64,000 nucleotides of DNA from Hippasteria phrygiana. Lineage: Eukaryota > Echinodermata > Asteroidea > Valvatida > Goniasteridae. A program made the position numbers and the translations under genes. The stretch's first letter is position 1. Each line of letters opens with the position of its first letter. Positions 25,504-38,030 of the stretch are shown piece by piece. Under the pieces are notes generated by a model. That model made no database searches and was not told the origin of the DNA. It saw only the letters and a program-made list of their open reading frames with translations. The DNA lies in contig JAZGUH010000550.1 of NCBI GenBank assembly GCA_037893225.1, positions 744,001 through 808,000 on the forward strand, in the 5' to 3' direction.

Positions 25504-27127
25504 ATAAACATTGCGAGGTTTGAATTTTCTCCACAAGTGTTAACTCTAAGAAGCCGCCGATAATTGCAACATGTAGCGCCAGGTCTAAGCTATCCATACA
25601 TGTCAAAATTACTGAATTTGGTTGATATTTCATGCAATTATGAATGAGTAAAGCTAGTCCATACCCCAGGGAATTTGACATGCATGGAGCAATAAATAGA
25701 CGGTAACATGTACACAGATGTTGGCCGGAAAGAAAATAAACATTGCGAGGTTTGAATTTTCTCCACAAGTTTTAACTCTAGGAAGCCGCCGATGATTGCA
25801 ACATGTAGCGCCAGATCTAAGCTATACATACATGTCAAAATTACTGCATTTGGTTGATATTTCATGCAATTATGAATGAGTAAAGCAAGTCCATACCCCA
25901 GGGAATTTGACATGCATGGAGCAATAAATAGACGGTAATATGTACACAGATGTTGGCCGGAAAGAAAATAAACATTGCGAGGTTTGAATTTTCTCCACAA
26001 GTTTGAACTCTAAGAAGCCGCCGATGATTGCAACATGTAGCGCCAGATCTAGGCTATCCATACATGTCAAAATTACTGCATTTGGTTGATATTTCATGCA
26101 ATTATGAATGAGTAAAGCAAGTCCATTCCCCAGGGAATTTGACATGCATGGAGCAATAAATAGACGGTAACATGTACACAGATGTTGGCCGGAAAGAAAA
26201 TAAACATTGCGAGGTTTGAATTTTCTCTACAAGTTTTAACTCTGGGAAGCCGCCGATGATTGCAACATGTAGCGCCAGATCTAAGCTATACATACATGTC
26301 AAAATTACTGCATTTGGTTGATATTTCATGCAATTATGAATGAGTAAAGCAAGTCCATACCCCAGGGAATTTGACATGCATGGAGCAATAAATAGACGGT
26401 AATATGTACACAGATGTTGACCGGAAAGAAAATAAACATTGCGAGGTTTGAATTTTCTCCACAAGTTTGAACTCTAAGAAGCCGCCGATGATTGCAACAT
26501 GTAGCGCCAGATCTAAGCTATCCATACATGTCAAAATTACTGCATTTGGTTGATATTTCATGCAATTATGAATGAGTAAAGCAATACCATACCCCAGGGA
26601 ATTTGACAGGCATGGAGCAATAAATAAAAGGTAATATGCACACAGATGTTGGCCGGAAAGAAAATAAACATTGCGAGGTTTGAATTTTCTCCACAAAATT
26701 TAACTCTAAGAAGCCGCCGATAATTGCAACATGTAGCGCCAGATCTAAGCTATCCATACATGTCAAAATTACTGAATTTGGTTGATATTTCATGCAATTA
26801 TGAATGAGTAAAACAAGTCCATTCCCCAGGGAATTTGACAGGCATGGAGCAATAAATAGACGGTAACATGTACACAGATGTTGGCCGGAAAGAAAATAAA
26901 CATTGCGAGGTTTGAATTTTCTCCACAAGTTTTAACTCTAAGAAGCCGCCGATAATTGCAACATGTAGCGCCAGATCTAAGCTATCCGTACATGCCAAAA
27001 TTACTGTATTTGGTTGATATTTCATGCAATTATGAATGAGTAAAGCAAGACCATACCCCAGGGAATTTGACAGGCATGGAGCAATAAATAGACGGTAATA
27101 TGCACACAGATGTTTGCCCGAAAGAAA
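25504..27127. repeat. 7-monomer HOR M1-M7, copy 1 (1624 bp)
   Basis: Seven monomers of 232 bp. M1 (25504): CCAGGTCT, losing the BglII site, and GTAAAGCTAG. M2 (25736): CTCTAGGAAG, ATACATAC. M3 (25968): GTTTGAAC, CCATTCC. M4 (26200): TTCTCTAC, CTCTGGG, TTGACCGG. M5 (26432): GCAATACC, AAAAGG. M6 (26664): CAAAATTTAAC, GTAAAAC. M7 (26896): CCGTACATGCC, GCAAGACC, GTTTGCCCG, losing the CCGG site. M3 of this copy has AGATCTAGG (26052). Confidence 0.93.
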
Positions 27128-28751
27128 ATAAACATTGCGAGGTTTGAATTTTCTCCACAAGTGTTAACTCTAAGAAGCCGCCGATAATTGCAACATGTAG
27201 CGCCAGGTCTAAGCTATCCATACATGTCAAAATTACTGAATTTGGTTGATATTTCATGCAATTATGAATGAGTAAAGCTAGTCCATACCCCAGGGAATTT
27301 GACATGCATGGAGCAATAAATAGACGGTAACATGTACACAGATGTTGGCCGGAAAGAAAATAAACATTGCGAGGTTTGAATTTTCTCCACAAGTTTTAAC
27401 TCTAGGAAGCCGCCGATGATTGCAACATGTAGCGCCAGATCTAAGCTATACATACATGTCAAAATTACTGCATTTGGTTGATATTTCATGCAATTATGAA
27501 TGAGTAAAGCAAGTCCATACCCCAGGGAATTTGACATGCATGGAGCAATAAATAGACGGTAATATGTACACAGATGTTGGCCGGAAAGAAAATAAACATT
27601 GCGAGGTTTGAATTTTCTCCACAAGTTTGAACTCTAAGAAGCCGCCGATGATTGCAACATGTAGCGCCAGATCTAAGCTATCCATACATGTCAAAATTAC
27701 TGCATTTGGTTGATATTTCATGCAATTATGAATGAGTAAAGCAAGTCCATTCCCCAGGGAATTTGACATGCATGGAGCAATAAATAGACGGTAACATGTA
27801 CACAGATGTTGGCCGGAAAGAAAATAAACATTGCGAGGTTTGAATTTTCTCTACAAGTTTTAACTCTGGGAAGCCGCCGATGATTGCAACATGTAGCGCC
27901 AGATCTAAGCTATACATACATGTCAAAATTACTGCATTTGGTTGATATTTCATGCAATTATGAATGAGTAAAGCAAGTCCATACCCCAGGGAATTTGACA
28001 TGCATGGAGCAATAAATAGACGGTAATATGTACACAGATGTTGACCGGAAAGAAAATAAACATTGCGAGGTTTGAATTTTCTCCACAAGTTTGAACTCTA
28101 AGAAGCCGCCGATGATTGCAACATGTAGCGCCAGATCTAAGCTATCCATACATGTCAAAATTACTGCATTTGGTTGATATTTCATGCAATTATGAATGAG
28201 TAAAGCAATACCATACCCCAGGGAATTTGACAGGCATGGAGCAATAAATAAAAGGTAATATGCACACAGATGTTGGCCGGAAAGAAAATAAACATTGCGA
28301 GGTTTGAATTTTCTCCACAAAATTTAACTCTAAGAAGCCGCCGATAATTGCAACATGTAGCGCCAGATCTAAGCTATCCATACATGTCAAAATTACTGAA
28401 TTTGGTTGATATTTCATGCAATTATGAATGAGTAAAACAAGTCCATTCCCCAGGGAATTTGACAGGCATGGAGCAATAAATAGACGGTAACATGTACACA
28501 GATGTTGGCCGGAAAGAAAATAAACATTGCGAGGTTTGAATTTTCTCCACAAGTTTTAACTCTAAGAAGCCGCCGATAATTGCAACATGTAGCGCCAGAT
28601 CTAAGCTATCCGTACATGCCAAAATTACTGTATTTGGTTGATATTTCATGCAATTATGAATGAGTAAAGCAAGACCATACCCCAGGGAATTTGACAGGCA
28701 TGGAGCAATAAATAGACGGTAATATGCACACAGATGTTTGCCCGAAAGAAA
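27128..28751. repeat. 7-monomer HOR M1-M7, copy 2 (1624 bp)
   Basis: Same seven monomers in order. The GTTTGCCCG landmark of M7 recurs exactly 1624 bp apart (TGCCCG at 25491, 27115 and 28739). M3 here has the ordinary AGATCTAAG. Confidence 0.93.
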
Positions 28752-29911
28752 ATAAACATTGCGAGGTTTGAATTTTCTCCACAAGTGTTAACTCTAAGAA
28801 GCCGCCGATAATTGCAACATGTAGCGCCAGGTCTAAGCTATCCATACATGTCAAAATTACTGAATTTGGTTGATATTTCATGCAATTATGAATGAGTAAA
28901 GCTAGTCCATACCCCAGGGAATTTGACATGCATGGAGCAATAAATAGACGGTAACATGTACACAGATGTTGGCCGGAAAGAAAATAAACATTGCGAGGTT
29001 TGAATTTTCTCCACAAGTTTTAACTCTAGGAAGCCGCCGATGATTGCAACATGTAGCGCCAGATCTAAGCTATACATACATGTCAAAATTACTGCATTTG
29101 GTTGATATTTCATGCAATTATGAATGAGTAAAGCAAGTCCATACCCCAGGGAATTTGACATGCATGGAGCAATAAATAGACGGTAATATGTACACAGATG
29201 TTGGCCGGAAAGAAAATAAACATTGCGAGGTTTGAATTTTCTCCACAAGTTTGAACTCTAAGAAGCCGCCGATGATTGCAACATGTAGCGCCAGATCTAA
29301 GCTATCCATACATGTCAAAATTACTGCATTTGGTTGATATTTCATGCAATTATGAATGAGTAAAGCAAGTCCATTCCCCAGGGAATTTGACATGCATGGA
29401 GCAATAAATAGACGGTAACATGTACACAGATGTTGGCCGGAAAGAAAATAAACATTGCGAGGTTTGAATTTTCTCTACAAGTTTTAACTCTGGGAAGCCG
29501 CCGATGATTGCAACATGTAGCGCCAGATCTAAGCTATACATACATGTCAAAATTACTGCATTTGGTTGATATTTCATGCAATTATGAATGAGTAAAGCAA
29601 GTCCATACCCCAGGGAATTTGACATGCATGGAGCAATAAATAGACGGTAATATGTACACAGATGTTGACCGGAAAGAAAATAAACATTGCGAGGTTTGAA
29701 TTTTCTCCACAAGTTTGAACTCTAAGAAGCCGCCGATGATTGCAACATGTAGCGCCAGATCTAAGCTATCCATACATGTCAAAATTACTGCATTTGGTTG
29801 ATATTTCATGCAATTATGAATGAGTAAAGCAATACCATACCCCAGGGAATTTGACAGGCATGGAGCAATAAATAAAAGGTAATATGCACACAGATGTTGG
29901 CCGGAAAGAAA
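28752..29911. repeat. 7-monomer HOR, copy 3, truncated after M5
   Basis: M1 to M5 are intact (28752, 28984, 29216, 29448, 29680). The next monomer (29912-30143) starts as M6 (CAAAATTTAAC) and becomes M3-like from position 59 on (GATGATT, TGCATTT, CCATTCC). M7 is missing. Confidence 0.9.
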
Positions 29912-32900
29912 ATAAACATTGCGAGGTTTGAATTTTCTCCACAAAATTTAACTCTAAGAAGCCGCCGATGATTGCAACATGTAGCGCCAGATCTAAGCTA
30001 TCCATACATGTCAAAATTACTGCATTTGGTTGATATTTCATGCAATTATGAATGAGTAAAGCAAGTCCATTCCCCAGGGAATTTGACATGCATGGAGCAA
30101 TAAATAGACGGTAACATGTACACAGATGTTGGCCGGAAAGAAAATAAACATTGCGAGGTTTGAATTTTCTCTACAAGTTTTAACTCTAGGAAGCCGCCGA
30201 TGATTGCAACATGTAGCGCCAGATCTAAGCTATCCATACATGTCAAAATTACTGCATTTGGTTGATATTTCATGCAATTATGAATGAGTAAAGCAAGTCC
30301 ATACCCCAGGGAATTTGACAGGCATGGAGCAATAAATAAAAGGTAATATGCACACAGATGGTGGCCGGAAAGAAAATAAACATTGCGAGGTTTGAATTTT
30401 CTCCACAAGTGTTAACTCTAAGAAGCCGCCGATAATTGCAACATGTAGCGCCAGATCTAAGCTATCCATACATGTCAAAATTACTGTATTTGGTTGATAT
30501 TTCATGCAATTATGAATGAGTAAAGCAAGTCCATTACCCAGGGAATTTGACATGCATGGAGCAATAAATAGACGGTAATATGTACACAGATGTTGACCGG
30601 AAAGAAAATAAACATTGCGAGGTTTGAATTTTCTCCACAAGTTTGAACTCTAAGAAGCCGCCGATGATTGCAACATGTAGCGCCAGATCTAAGCTATCCA
30701 TACATGTCAAAATTACTGCATTTGGTTGATATTTCATGCAATTATGAATGAGTAAAGCAAGACCATACCCCAGGGAATTTGACAGGCATGGAGCAATAAA
30801 TAGACGGTAATATGTACACAGATGTTGGCCGGAAAGAAAATAAACATTGCGAGGTTTGAATTTTCTCCACAAAATTTAACTCTAAGAAGCCGCCGATAAT
30901 TGCAACATGTAGCGCCAGATCTAAGCTATCCATACATGTCAAAAATACTGAATTTGGTTGATATTTCATGCAATTATGAATGAGTAAAGCAAGTCCATAC
31001 CCCAGGGAATTTGACATGCATGGAGCAATAAATAGACGGTAATATGTACACAGATGTTGGCCGGAAAGAAAATAAACATTGCGAGGTTTGAATTTTCTCC
31101 ACAAGTTTGAACTCTAAGAAGCCGCCGATGATTGCAACATGTAGCGCCAGATCTAAGCTATCCATACATGTCAAAATTACTGCATTTGGTTGATATTTCA
31201 TGCAATTATGAATGAGTAAAGCAAGTCCCTACCCCAGGGAATTTGACATGCATGGAGCAATAAATAAAAGGTAATATGCACACAGATGGTGGCCGGAAAG
31301 AAAATAAACATTGCGAGGTTTGAATTTTCTCCACAAGTGTTAACTCTAAGAAGCCGCCGATCATTGCAACATGTAGCGCCAGATCTAAGCTATCCGTACA
31401 TGTCAAAATTACTGTTTTTGGTTGATATTTCATGCAATTATGAATGAGTAAAGCAAGACCATACCCCAGGGAATTTGACAGGCATGGAGCAATAAATAGA
31501 CGGTAATATGCACACAGATGTTTGCCCGAAAGAAAATAAACATTGCGAGGTTTGAATTTTCTCCACAAGTGTTAACTCTAAGAAGCCGCCGATAATTGCA
31601 ACATGTAGCGCCAGGTCTAAGCTATCCATACATGTCAAAATTACTGAATTTGGTTAATATTTCATGCAATTATGAATGAGTAAAGCTAGTCCATACCCCA
31701 GGGAATTTGACATGCATGGAGCAATAAATAGACGGTAACATGTACACAGATGTTGGCCGGAAAGAAAATAAACATTGCGAGGTTTGAATTTTCTCCACAA
31801 GTTTTAACTCTAGGAAGCCGCCGATGATTGCAACATGTAGCGCCAGATCTAAGCTATACATACATGTCAAAATTACTGCATTTGGTTGATATTTCATGCA
31901 ATTATGAATGAGTAAAGCAAGTCCATACCCCAGGGAATTTGACATGCATGGAGCAATAAATAGACGGTAATATGTACACAGATGTTGGCCGGAAAGAAAA
32001 TAAACATTGCGAGGTTTGAATTTTCTCCACAAGTTTGAACTCTAAGAAGCCGCCGATGATTGCAACATGTAGCGCCAGATCTAAGCTATCCATACATGTC
32101 AAAATTACTGAATTTGGTTGATATTTCATGCAATTATGAATGAGTAAAACAAGTCCATTCCCCAGGGAATTTGACAGGCATGGAGCAATAAATAGACGGT
32201 AACATGTACACAGATGTTGGCCGGAAAGAAAATAAACATTGCGAGGTTTGAATTTTCTCCACAAGTTTTAACTCTAAGAAGCCGCCGATAATTGCAACAT
32301 GTAGCGCCAGATCTAAGCTATCCATACATGTCAAAATTACTGCATTTGGTTGATATTTCATGCAATTATGAATGAGTAAAGCAAGACCATACCCCAGGGA
32401 ATTTGACAGGCATGGAGCAATAAATAGACGGTAATATGTACACAGATGTTGGCCGGAAAGAAAATAAACATTGCGAGGTTTGAATTTTCTCCACAAAATT
32501 TAACTCTAAGAAGCCGCCGATAATTGCAACATGTAGCGCCAGATCTAAGCTATCCATACATGTCAAAAATACTGAATTTGGTTGATATTTCATGCAATTA
32601 TGAATGAGTAAAGCAAGTCCATACCCCAGGGAATTTGACATGCATGGAGCAATAAATAGACGGTAATATGTACACAGATGTTGGCCGGAAAGAAAATAAA
32701 CATTGCGAGGTTTGAATTTTCTCCACAAGTTTGAACTCTAAGAAGCCGCCGATGATTGCAACATGTAGCGCCAGATCTAAGCTATCCATACATGTCAAAA
32801 TTACTGCATTTGGTTGATATTTCATACAATTATGAATGAGTAAAGCAAGTCCATACCCCAGGGAATTTGACAGGCATGGAGCAATAAATAAAAGGTAATA

Positions 32901-33159
32901 TGCACACAGATGGTGGCCGGAAAGAAAATAAACATTGCGAGGTTTGAATTTTCTCCACAAGTGTTAACTCTAAGAAGCCGCCGATAATTGCAACATGTAG
33001 CGCCAGATCTAAGCTATCCGTACATGTCAAAATTACTGTATTTGGTTGATATTTCATGCAATTATGAATGAGTAAAGCAAGACCATACCCCAGGGAATTT
33101 GACAGGCATGGAGCAATAAATAGACGGTAATATGCACACAGATGTTTGCCCGAAAGAAA
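29912..33159. repeat. Mixed block of 14 monomers between two runs of the 7-monomer HOR
   Basis: Starts with the M6/M3 hybrid (29912), then monomers related to S6/S3 (30144, 30376), S4 (30608), S5 (30840) and S6 (31072). A monomer with GATCATT, TGTTTTT and GTTTGCCCG follows (31304), then M1 and M2 forms (31536, 31768), an M3/M6 hybrid (32000) and the junction monomer of the large duplication (32232). The end repeats the S5, S6 and S1-like monomers (32464, 32696, 32928) that also precede the first 7-monomer unit. It is a patchwork of the two neighbouring unit families. Confidence 0.85.
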
Positions 33160-34783
33160 ATAAACATTGCGAGGTTTGAATTTTCTCCACAAGTGTTAAC
33201 TCTAAGAAGCCGCCGATAATTGCAACATGTAGCGCCAGGTCTAAGCTATCCATACATGTCAAAATTACTGAATTTGGTTGATATTTCATGCAATTATGAA
33301 TGAGTAAAGCTAGTCCATACCCCAGGGAATTTGACATGCATGGAGCAATAAATAGACGGTAACATGTACACAGATGTTGGCCGGAAAGAAAATAAACATT
33401 GCGAGGTTTGAATTTTCTCCACAAGTTTTAACTCTAGGAAGCCGCCGATGATTGCAACATGTAGCGCCAGATCTAAGCTATACATACATGTCAAAATTAC
33501 TGCATTTGGTTGATATTTCATGCAATTATGAATGAGTAAAGCAAGTCCATACCCCAGGGAATTTGACATGCATGGAGCAATAAATAGACGGTAATATGTA
33601 CACAGATGTTGGCCGGAAAGAAAATAAACATTGCGAGGTTTGAATTTTCTCCACAAGTTTGAACTCTAAGAAGCCGCCGATGATTGCAACATGTAGCGCC
33701 AGATCTAGGCTATCCATACATGTCAAAATTACTGCATTTGGTTGATATTTCATGCAATTATGAATGAGTAAAGCAAGTCCATTCCCCAGGGAATTTGACA
33801 TGCATGGAGCAATAAATAGACGGTAACATGTACACAGATGTTGGCCGGAAAGAAAATAAACATTGCGAGGTTTGAATTTTCTCTACAAGTTTTAACTCTG
33901 GGAAGCCGCCGATGATTGCAACATGTAGCGCCAGATCTAAGCTATACATACATGTCAAAATTACTGCATTTGGTTGATATTTCATGCAATTATGAATGAG
34001 TAAAGCAAGTCCATACCCCAGGGAATTTGACATGCATGGAGCAATAAATAGACGGTAATATGTACACAGATGTTGACCGGAAAGAAAATAAACATTGCGA
34101 GGTTTGAATTTTCTCCACAAGTTTGAACTCTAAGAAGCCGCCGATGATTGCAACATGTAGCGCCAGATCTAAGCTATCCATACATGTCAAAATTACTGCA
34201 TTTGGTTGATATTTCATGCAATTATGAATGAGTAAAGCAATACCATACCCCAGGGAATTTGACAGGCATGGAGCAATAAATAAAAGGTAATATGCACACA
34301 GATGTTGGCCGGAAAGAAAATAAACATTGCGAGGTTTGAATTTTCTCCACAAAATTTAACTCTAAGAAGCCGCCGATAATTGCAACATGTAGCGCCAGAT
34401 CTAAGCTATCCATACATGTCAAAATTACTGAATTTGGTTGATATTTCATGCAATTATGAATGAGTAAAACAAGTCCATTCCCCAGGGAATTTGACAGGCA
34501 TGGAGCAATAAATAGACGGTAACATGTACACAGATGTTGGCCGGAAAGAAAATAAACATTGCGAGGTTTGAATTTTCTCCACAAGTTTTAACTCTAAGAA
34601 GCCGCCGATAATTGCAACATGTAGCGCCAGATCTAAGCTATCCGTACATGCCAAAATTACTGTATTTGGTTGATATTTCATGCAATTATGAATGAGTAAA
34701 GCAAGACCATACCCCAGGGAATTTGACAGGCATGGAGCAATAAATAGACGGTAATATGCACACAGATGTTTGCCCGAAAGAAA
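33160..34783. repeat. 7-monomer HOR M1-M7, copy 4 (1624 bp)
   Basis: Counterpart of 25504-27127 at +7656 bp, including the shared private AGATCTAGG of M3 (33708). TGCCCG landmarks at 33147 and 34771 bound it. Confidence 0.93.
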
Positions 34784-36407
34784 ATAAACATTGCGAGGTT
34801 TGAATTTTCTCCACAAGTGTTAACTCTAAGAAGCCGCCGATAATTGCAACATGTAGCGCCAGGTCTAAGCTATCCATACATGTCAAAATTACTGAATTTG
34901 GTTGATATTTCATGCAATTATGAATGAGTAAAGCTAGTCCATACCCCAGGGAATTTGACATGCATGGAGCAATAAATAGACGGTAACATGTACACAGATG
35001 TTGGCCGGAAAGAAAATAAACATTGCGAGGTTTGAATTTTCTCCACAAGTTTTAACTCTAGGAAGCCGCCGATGATTGCAACATGTAGCGCCAGATCTAA
35101 GCTATACATACATGTCAAAATTACTGCATTTGGTTGATATTTCATGCAATTATGAATGAGTAAAGCAAGTCCATACCCCAGGGAATTTGACATGCATGGA
35201 GCAATAAATAGACGGTAATATGTACACAGATGTTGGCCGGAAAGAAAATAAACATTGCGAGGTTTGAATTTTCTCCACAAGTTTGAACTCTAAGAAGCCG
35301 CCGATGATTGCAACATGTAGCGCCAGATCTAAGCTATCCATACATGTCAAAATTACTGCATTTGGTTGATATTTCATGCAATTATGAATGAGTAAAGCAA
35401 GTCCATTCCCCAGGGAATTTGACATGCATGGAGCAATAAATAGACGGTAACATGTACACAGATGTTGGCCGGAAAGAAAATAAACATTGCGAGGTTTGAA
35501 TTTTCTCTACAAGTTTTAACTCTGGGAAGCCGCCGATGATTGCAACATGTAGCGCCAGATCTAAGCTATACATACATGTCAAAATTACTGCATTTGGTTG
35601 ATATTTCATGCAATTATGAATGAGTAAAGCAAGTCCATACCCCAGGGAATTTGACATGCATGGAGCAATAAATAGACGGTAATATGTACACAGATGTTGA
35701 CCGGAAAGAAAATAAACATTGCGAGGTTTGAATTTTCTCCACAAGTTTGAACTCTAAGAAGCCGCCGATGATTGCAACATGTAGCGCCAGATCTAAGCTA
35801 TCCATACATGTCAAAATTACTGCATTTGGTTGATATTTCATGCAATTATGAATGAGTAAAGCAATACCATACCCCAGGGAATTTGACAGGCATGGAGCAA
35901 TAAATAAAAGGTAATATGCACACAGATGTTGGCCGGAAAGAAAATAAACATTGCGAGGTTTGAATTTTCTCCACAAAATTTAACTCTAAGAAGCCGCCGA
36001 TAATTGCAACATGTAGCGCCAGATCTAAGCTATCCATACATGTCAAAATTACTGAATTTGGTTGATATTTCATGCAATTATGAATGAGTAAAACAAGTCC
36101 ATTCCCCAGGGAATTTGACAGGCATGGAGCAATAAATAGACGGTAACATGTACACAGATGTTGGCCGGAAAGAAAATAAACATTGCGAGGTTTGAATTTT
36201 CTCCACAAGTTTTAACTCTAAGAAGCCGCCGATAATTGCAACATGTAGCGCCAGATCTAAGCTATCCGTACATGCCAAAATTACTGTATTTGGTTGATAT
36301 TTCATGCAATTATGAATGAGTAAAGCAAGACCATACCCCAGGGAATTTGACAGGCATGGAGCAATAAATAGACGGTAATATGCACACAGATGTTTGCCCG
36401 AAAGAAA
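34784..36407. repeat. 7-monomer HOR M1-M7, copy 5 (1624 bp)
   Basis: Counterpart of 27128-28751 at +7656 bp. All seven monomer signatures are present, with TGCCCG at 36395 at its right end. Confidence 0.93.
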
Positions 36408-37799
36408 ATAAACATTGCGAGGTTTGAATTTTCTCCACAAGTGTTAACTCTAAGAAGCCGCCGATAATTGCAACATGTAGCGCCAGGTCTAAGCTATCCA
36501 TACATGTCAAAATTACTGAATTTGGTTGATATTTCATGCAATTATGAATGAGTAAAGCTAGTCCATACCCCAGGGAATTTGACATGCATGGAGCAATAAA
36601 TAGACGGTAACATGTACACAGATGTTGGCCGGAAAGAAAATAAACATTGCGAGGTTTGAATTTTCTCCACAAGTTTTAACTCTAGGAAGCCGCCGATGAT
36701 TGCAACATGTAGCGCCAGATCTAAGCTATACATACATGTCAAAATTACTGCATTTGGTTGATATTTCATGCAATTATGAATGAGTAAAGCAAGTCCATAC
36801 CCCAGGGAATTTGACATGCATGGAGCAATAAATAGACGGTAATATGTACACAGATGTTGGCCGGAAAGAAAATAAACATTGCGAGGTTTGAATTTTCTCC
36901 ACAAGTTTGAACTCTAAGAAGCCGCCGATGATTGCAACATGTAGCGCCAGATCTAAGCTATCCATACATGTCAAAATTACTGCATTTGGTTGATATTTCA
37001 TGCAATTATGAATGAGTAAAGCAAGTCCATTCCCCAGGGAATTTGACATGCATGGAGCAATAAATAGACGGTAACATGTACACAGATGTTGGCCGGAAAG
37101 AAAATAAACATTGCGAGGTTTGAATTTTCTCTACAAGTTTTAACTCTGGGAAGCCGCCGATGATTGCAACATGTAGCGCCAGATCTAAGCTATACATACA
37201 TGTCAAAATTACTGCATTTGGTTGATATTTCATGCAATTATGAATGAGTAAAGCAAGTCCATACCCCAGGGAATTTGACATGCATGGAGCAATAAATAGA
37301 CGGTAATATGTACACAGATGTTGACCGGAAAGAAAATAAACATTGCGAGGTTTGAATTTTCTCCACAAGTTTGAACTCTAAGAAGCCGCCGATGATTGCA
37401 ACATGTAGCGCCAGATCTAAGCTATCCATACATGTCAAAATTACTGCATTTGGTTGATATTTCATGCAATTATGAATGAGTAAAGCAATACCATACCCCA
37501 GGGAATTTGACAGGCATGGAGCAATAAATAAAAGGTAATATGCACACAGATGTTGGCCGGAAAGAAAATAAACATTGCGAGGTTTGAATTTTCTCCACAA
37601 AATTTAACTCTAAGAAGCCGCCGATGATTGCAACATGTAGCGCCAGATCTAAGCTATCCATACATGTCAAAATTACTGCATTTGGTTGATATTTCATGCA
37701 ATTATGAATGAGTAAAGCAAGTCCATTCCCCAGGGAATTTGACATGCATGGAGCAATAAATAGACGGTAACATGTACACAGATGTTGGCCGGAAAGAAA
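36408..37799. repeat. 7-monomer HOR, copy 6, truncated, with M6/M3 hybrid
   Basis: M1-M5 (36408-37567) followed by the same M6/M3 hybrid monomer (37568-37799) as in the left large copy at 29912. The hybrid therefore arose before the 7.7-kb duplication. Confidence 0.9.
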
Positions 37800-38030
37800 A
37801 TAAACATTGCGAGGTTTGAATTTTCTCCACAAGTTTTAACTCTAAGAAGCCGCCGATAATTGCAACATGTAGCGCCAGATCTAAGCTATCCATACATGTC
37901 AAAATTACTGTATTTGGTTGATATTTCATGCAATTATGAATGAGTAAAGCAAGTCATACCCCAGGGAATTTGACAGGCATGGAGCAATAAATAAAAGGTA
38001 ATATGCACACAGATGTTGGCCGGAAAGAAA
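37800..38030. repeat. Extra 231-bp monomer in the right large copy
   Basis: Features TTTTAAC, CTCTAAG, GATAATT, TGTATTT, GTCATACC and AAAAGG. It is absent from the equivalent point of the left copy (30143/30144), changing the offset between copies from 7656 to 7887 bp. Closely similar 231-bp monomers occur at 41279, 48704, 53806, 55430 and 57286, always followed by a TTCTCTAC/CTCTAGGAAG monomer, so this pair behaves as a mobile cassette within the array. Confidence 0.88.

Larger units (their letters stand above)
24635..32290. repeat. 33-monomer tandem duplication, left copy (7656 bp)
   Basis: Sequence matches the region starting at 32291 at an offset of 7656 bp up to about 30143, then at 7887 bp to the end. 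The start is set by GATGATT at 24634 against GATAATT at 32290. The end is set by CATGTC at 32331 against CATGCC at 40218. Rare shared variants prove common descent: AGATCTAGG (26052 and 33708), GTCCCTACC (31229 and 39116), GATCATT (31362 and 39249), TGTTTTT (31416 and 39303) and GGTTAATATT (31656 and 39543). It contains two complete 7-monomer HORs and a truncated third. Confidence 0.92.
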
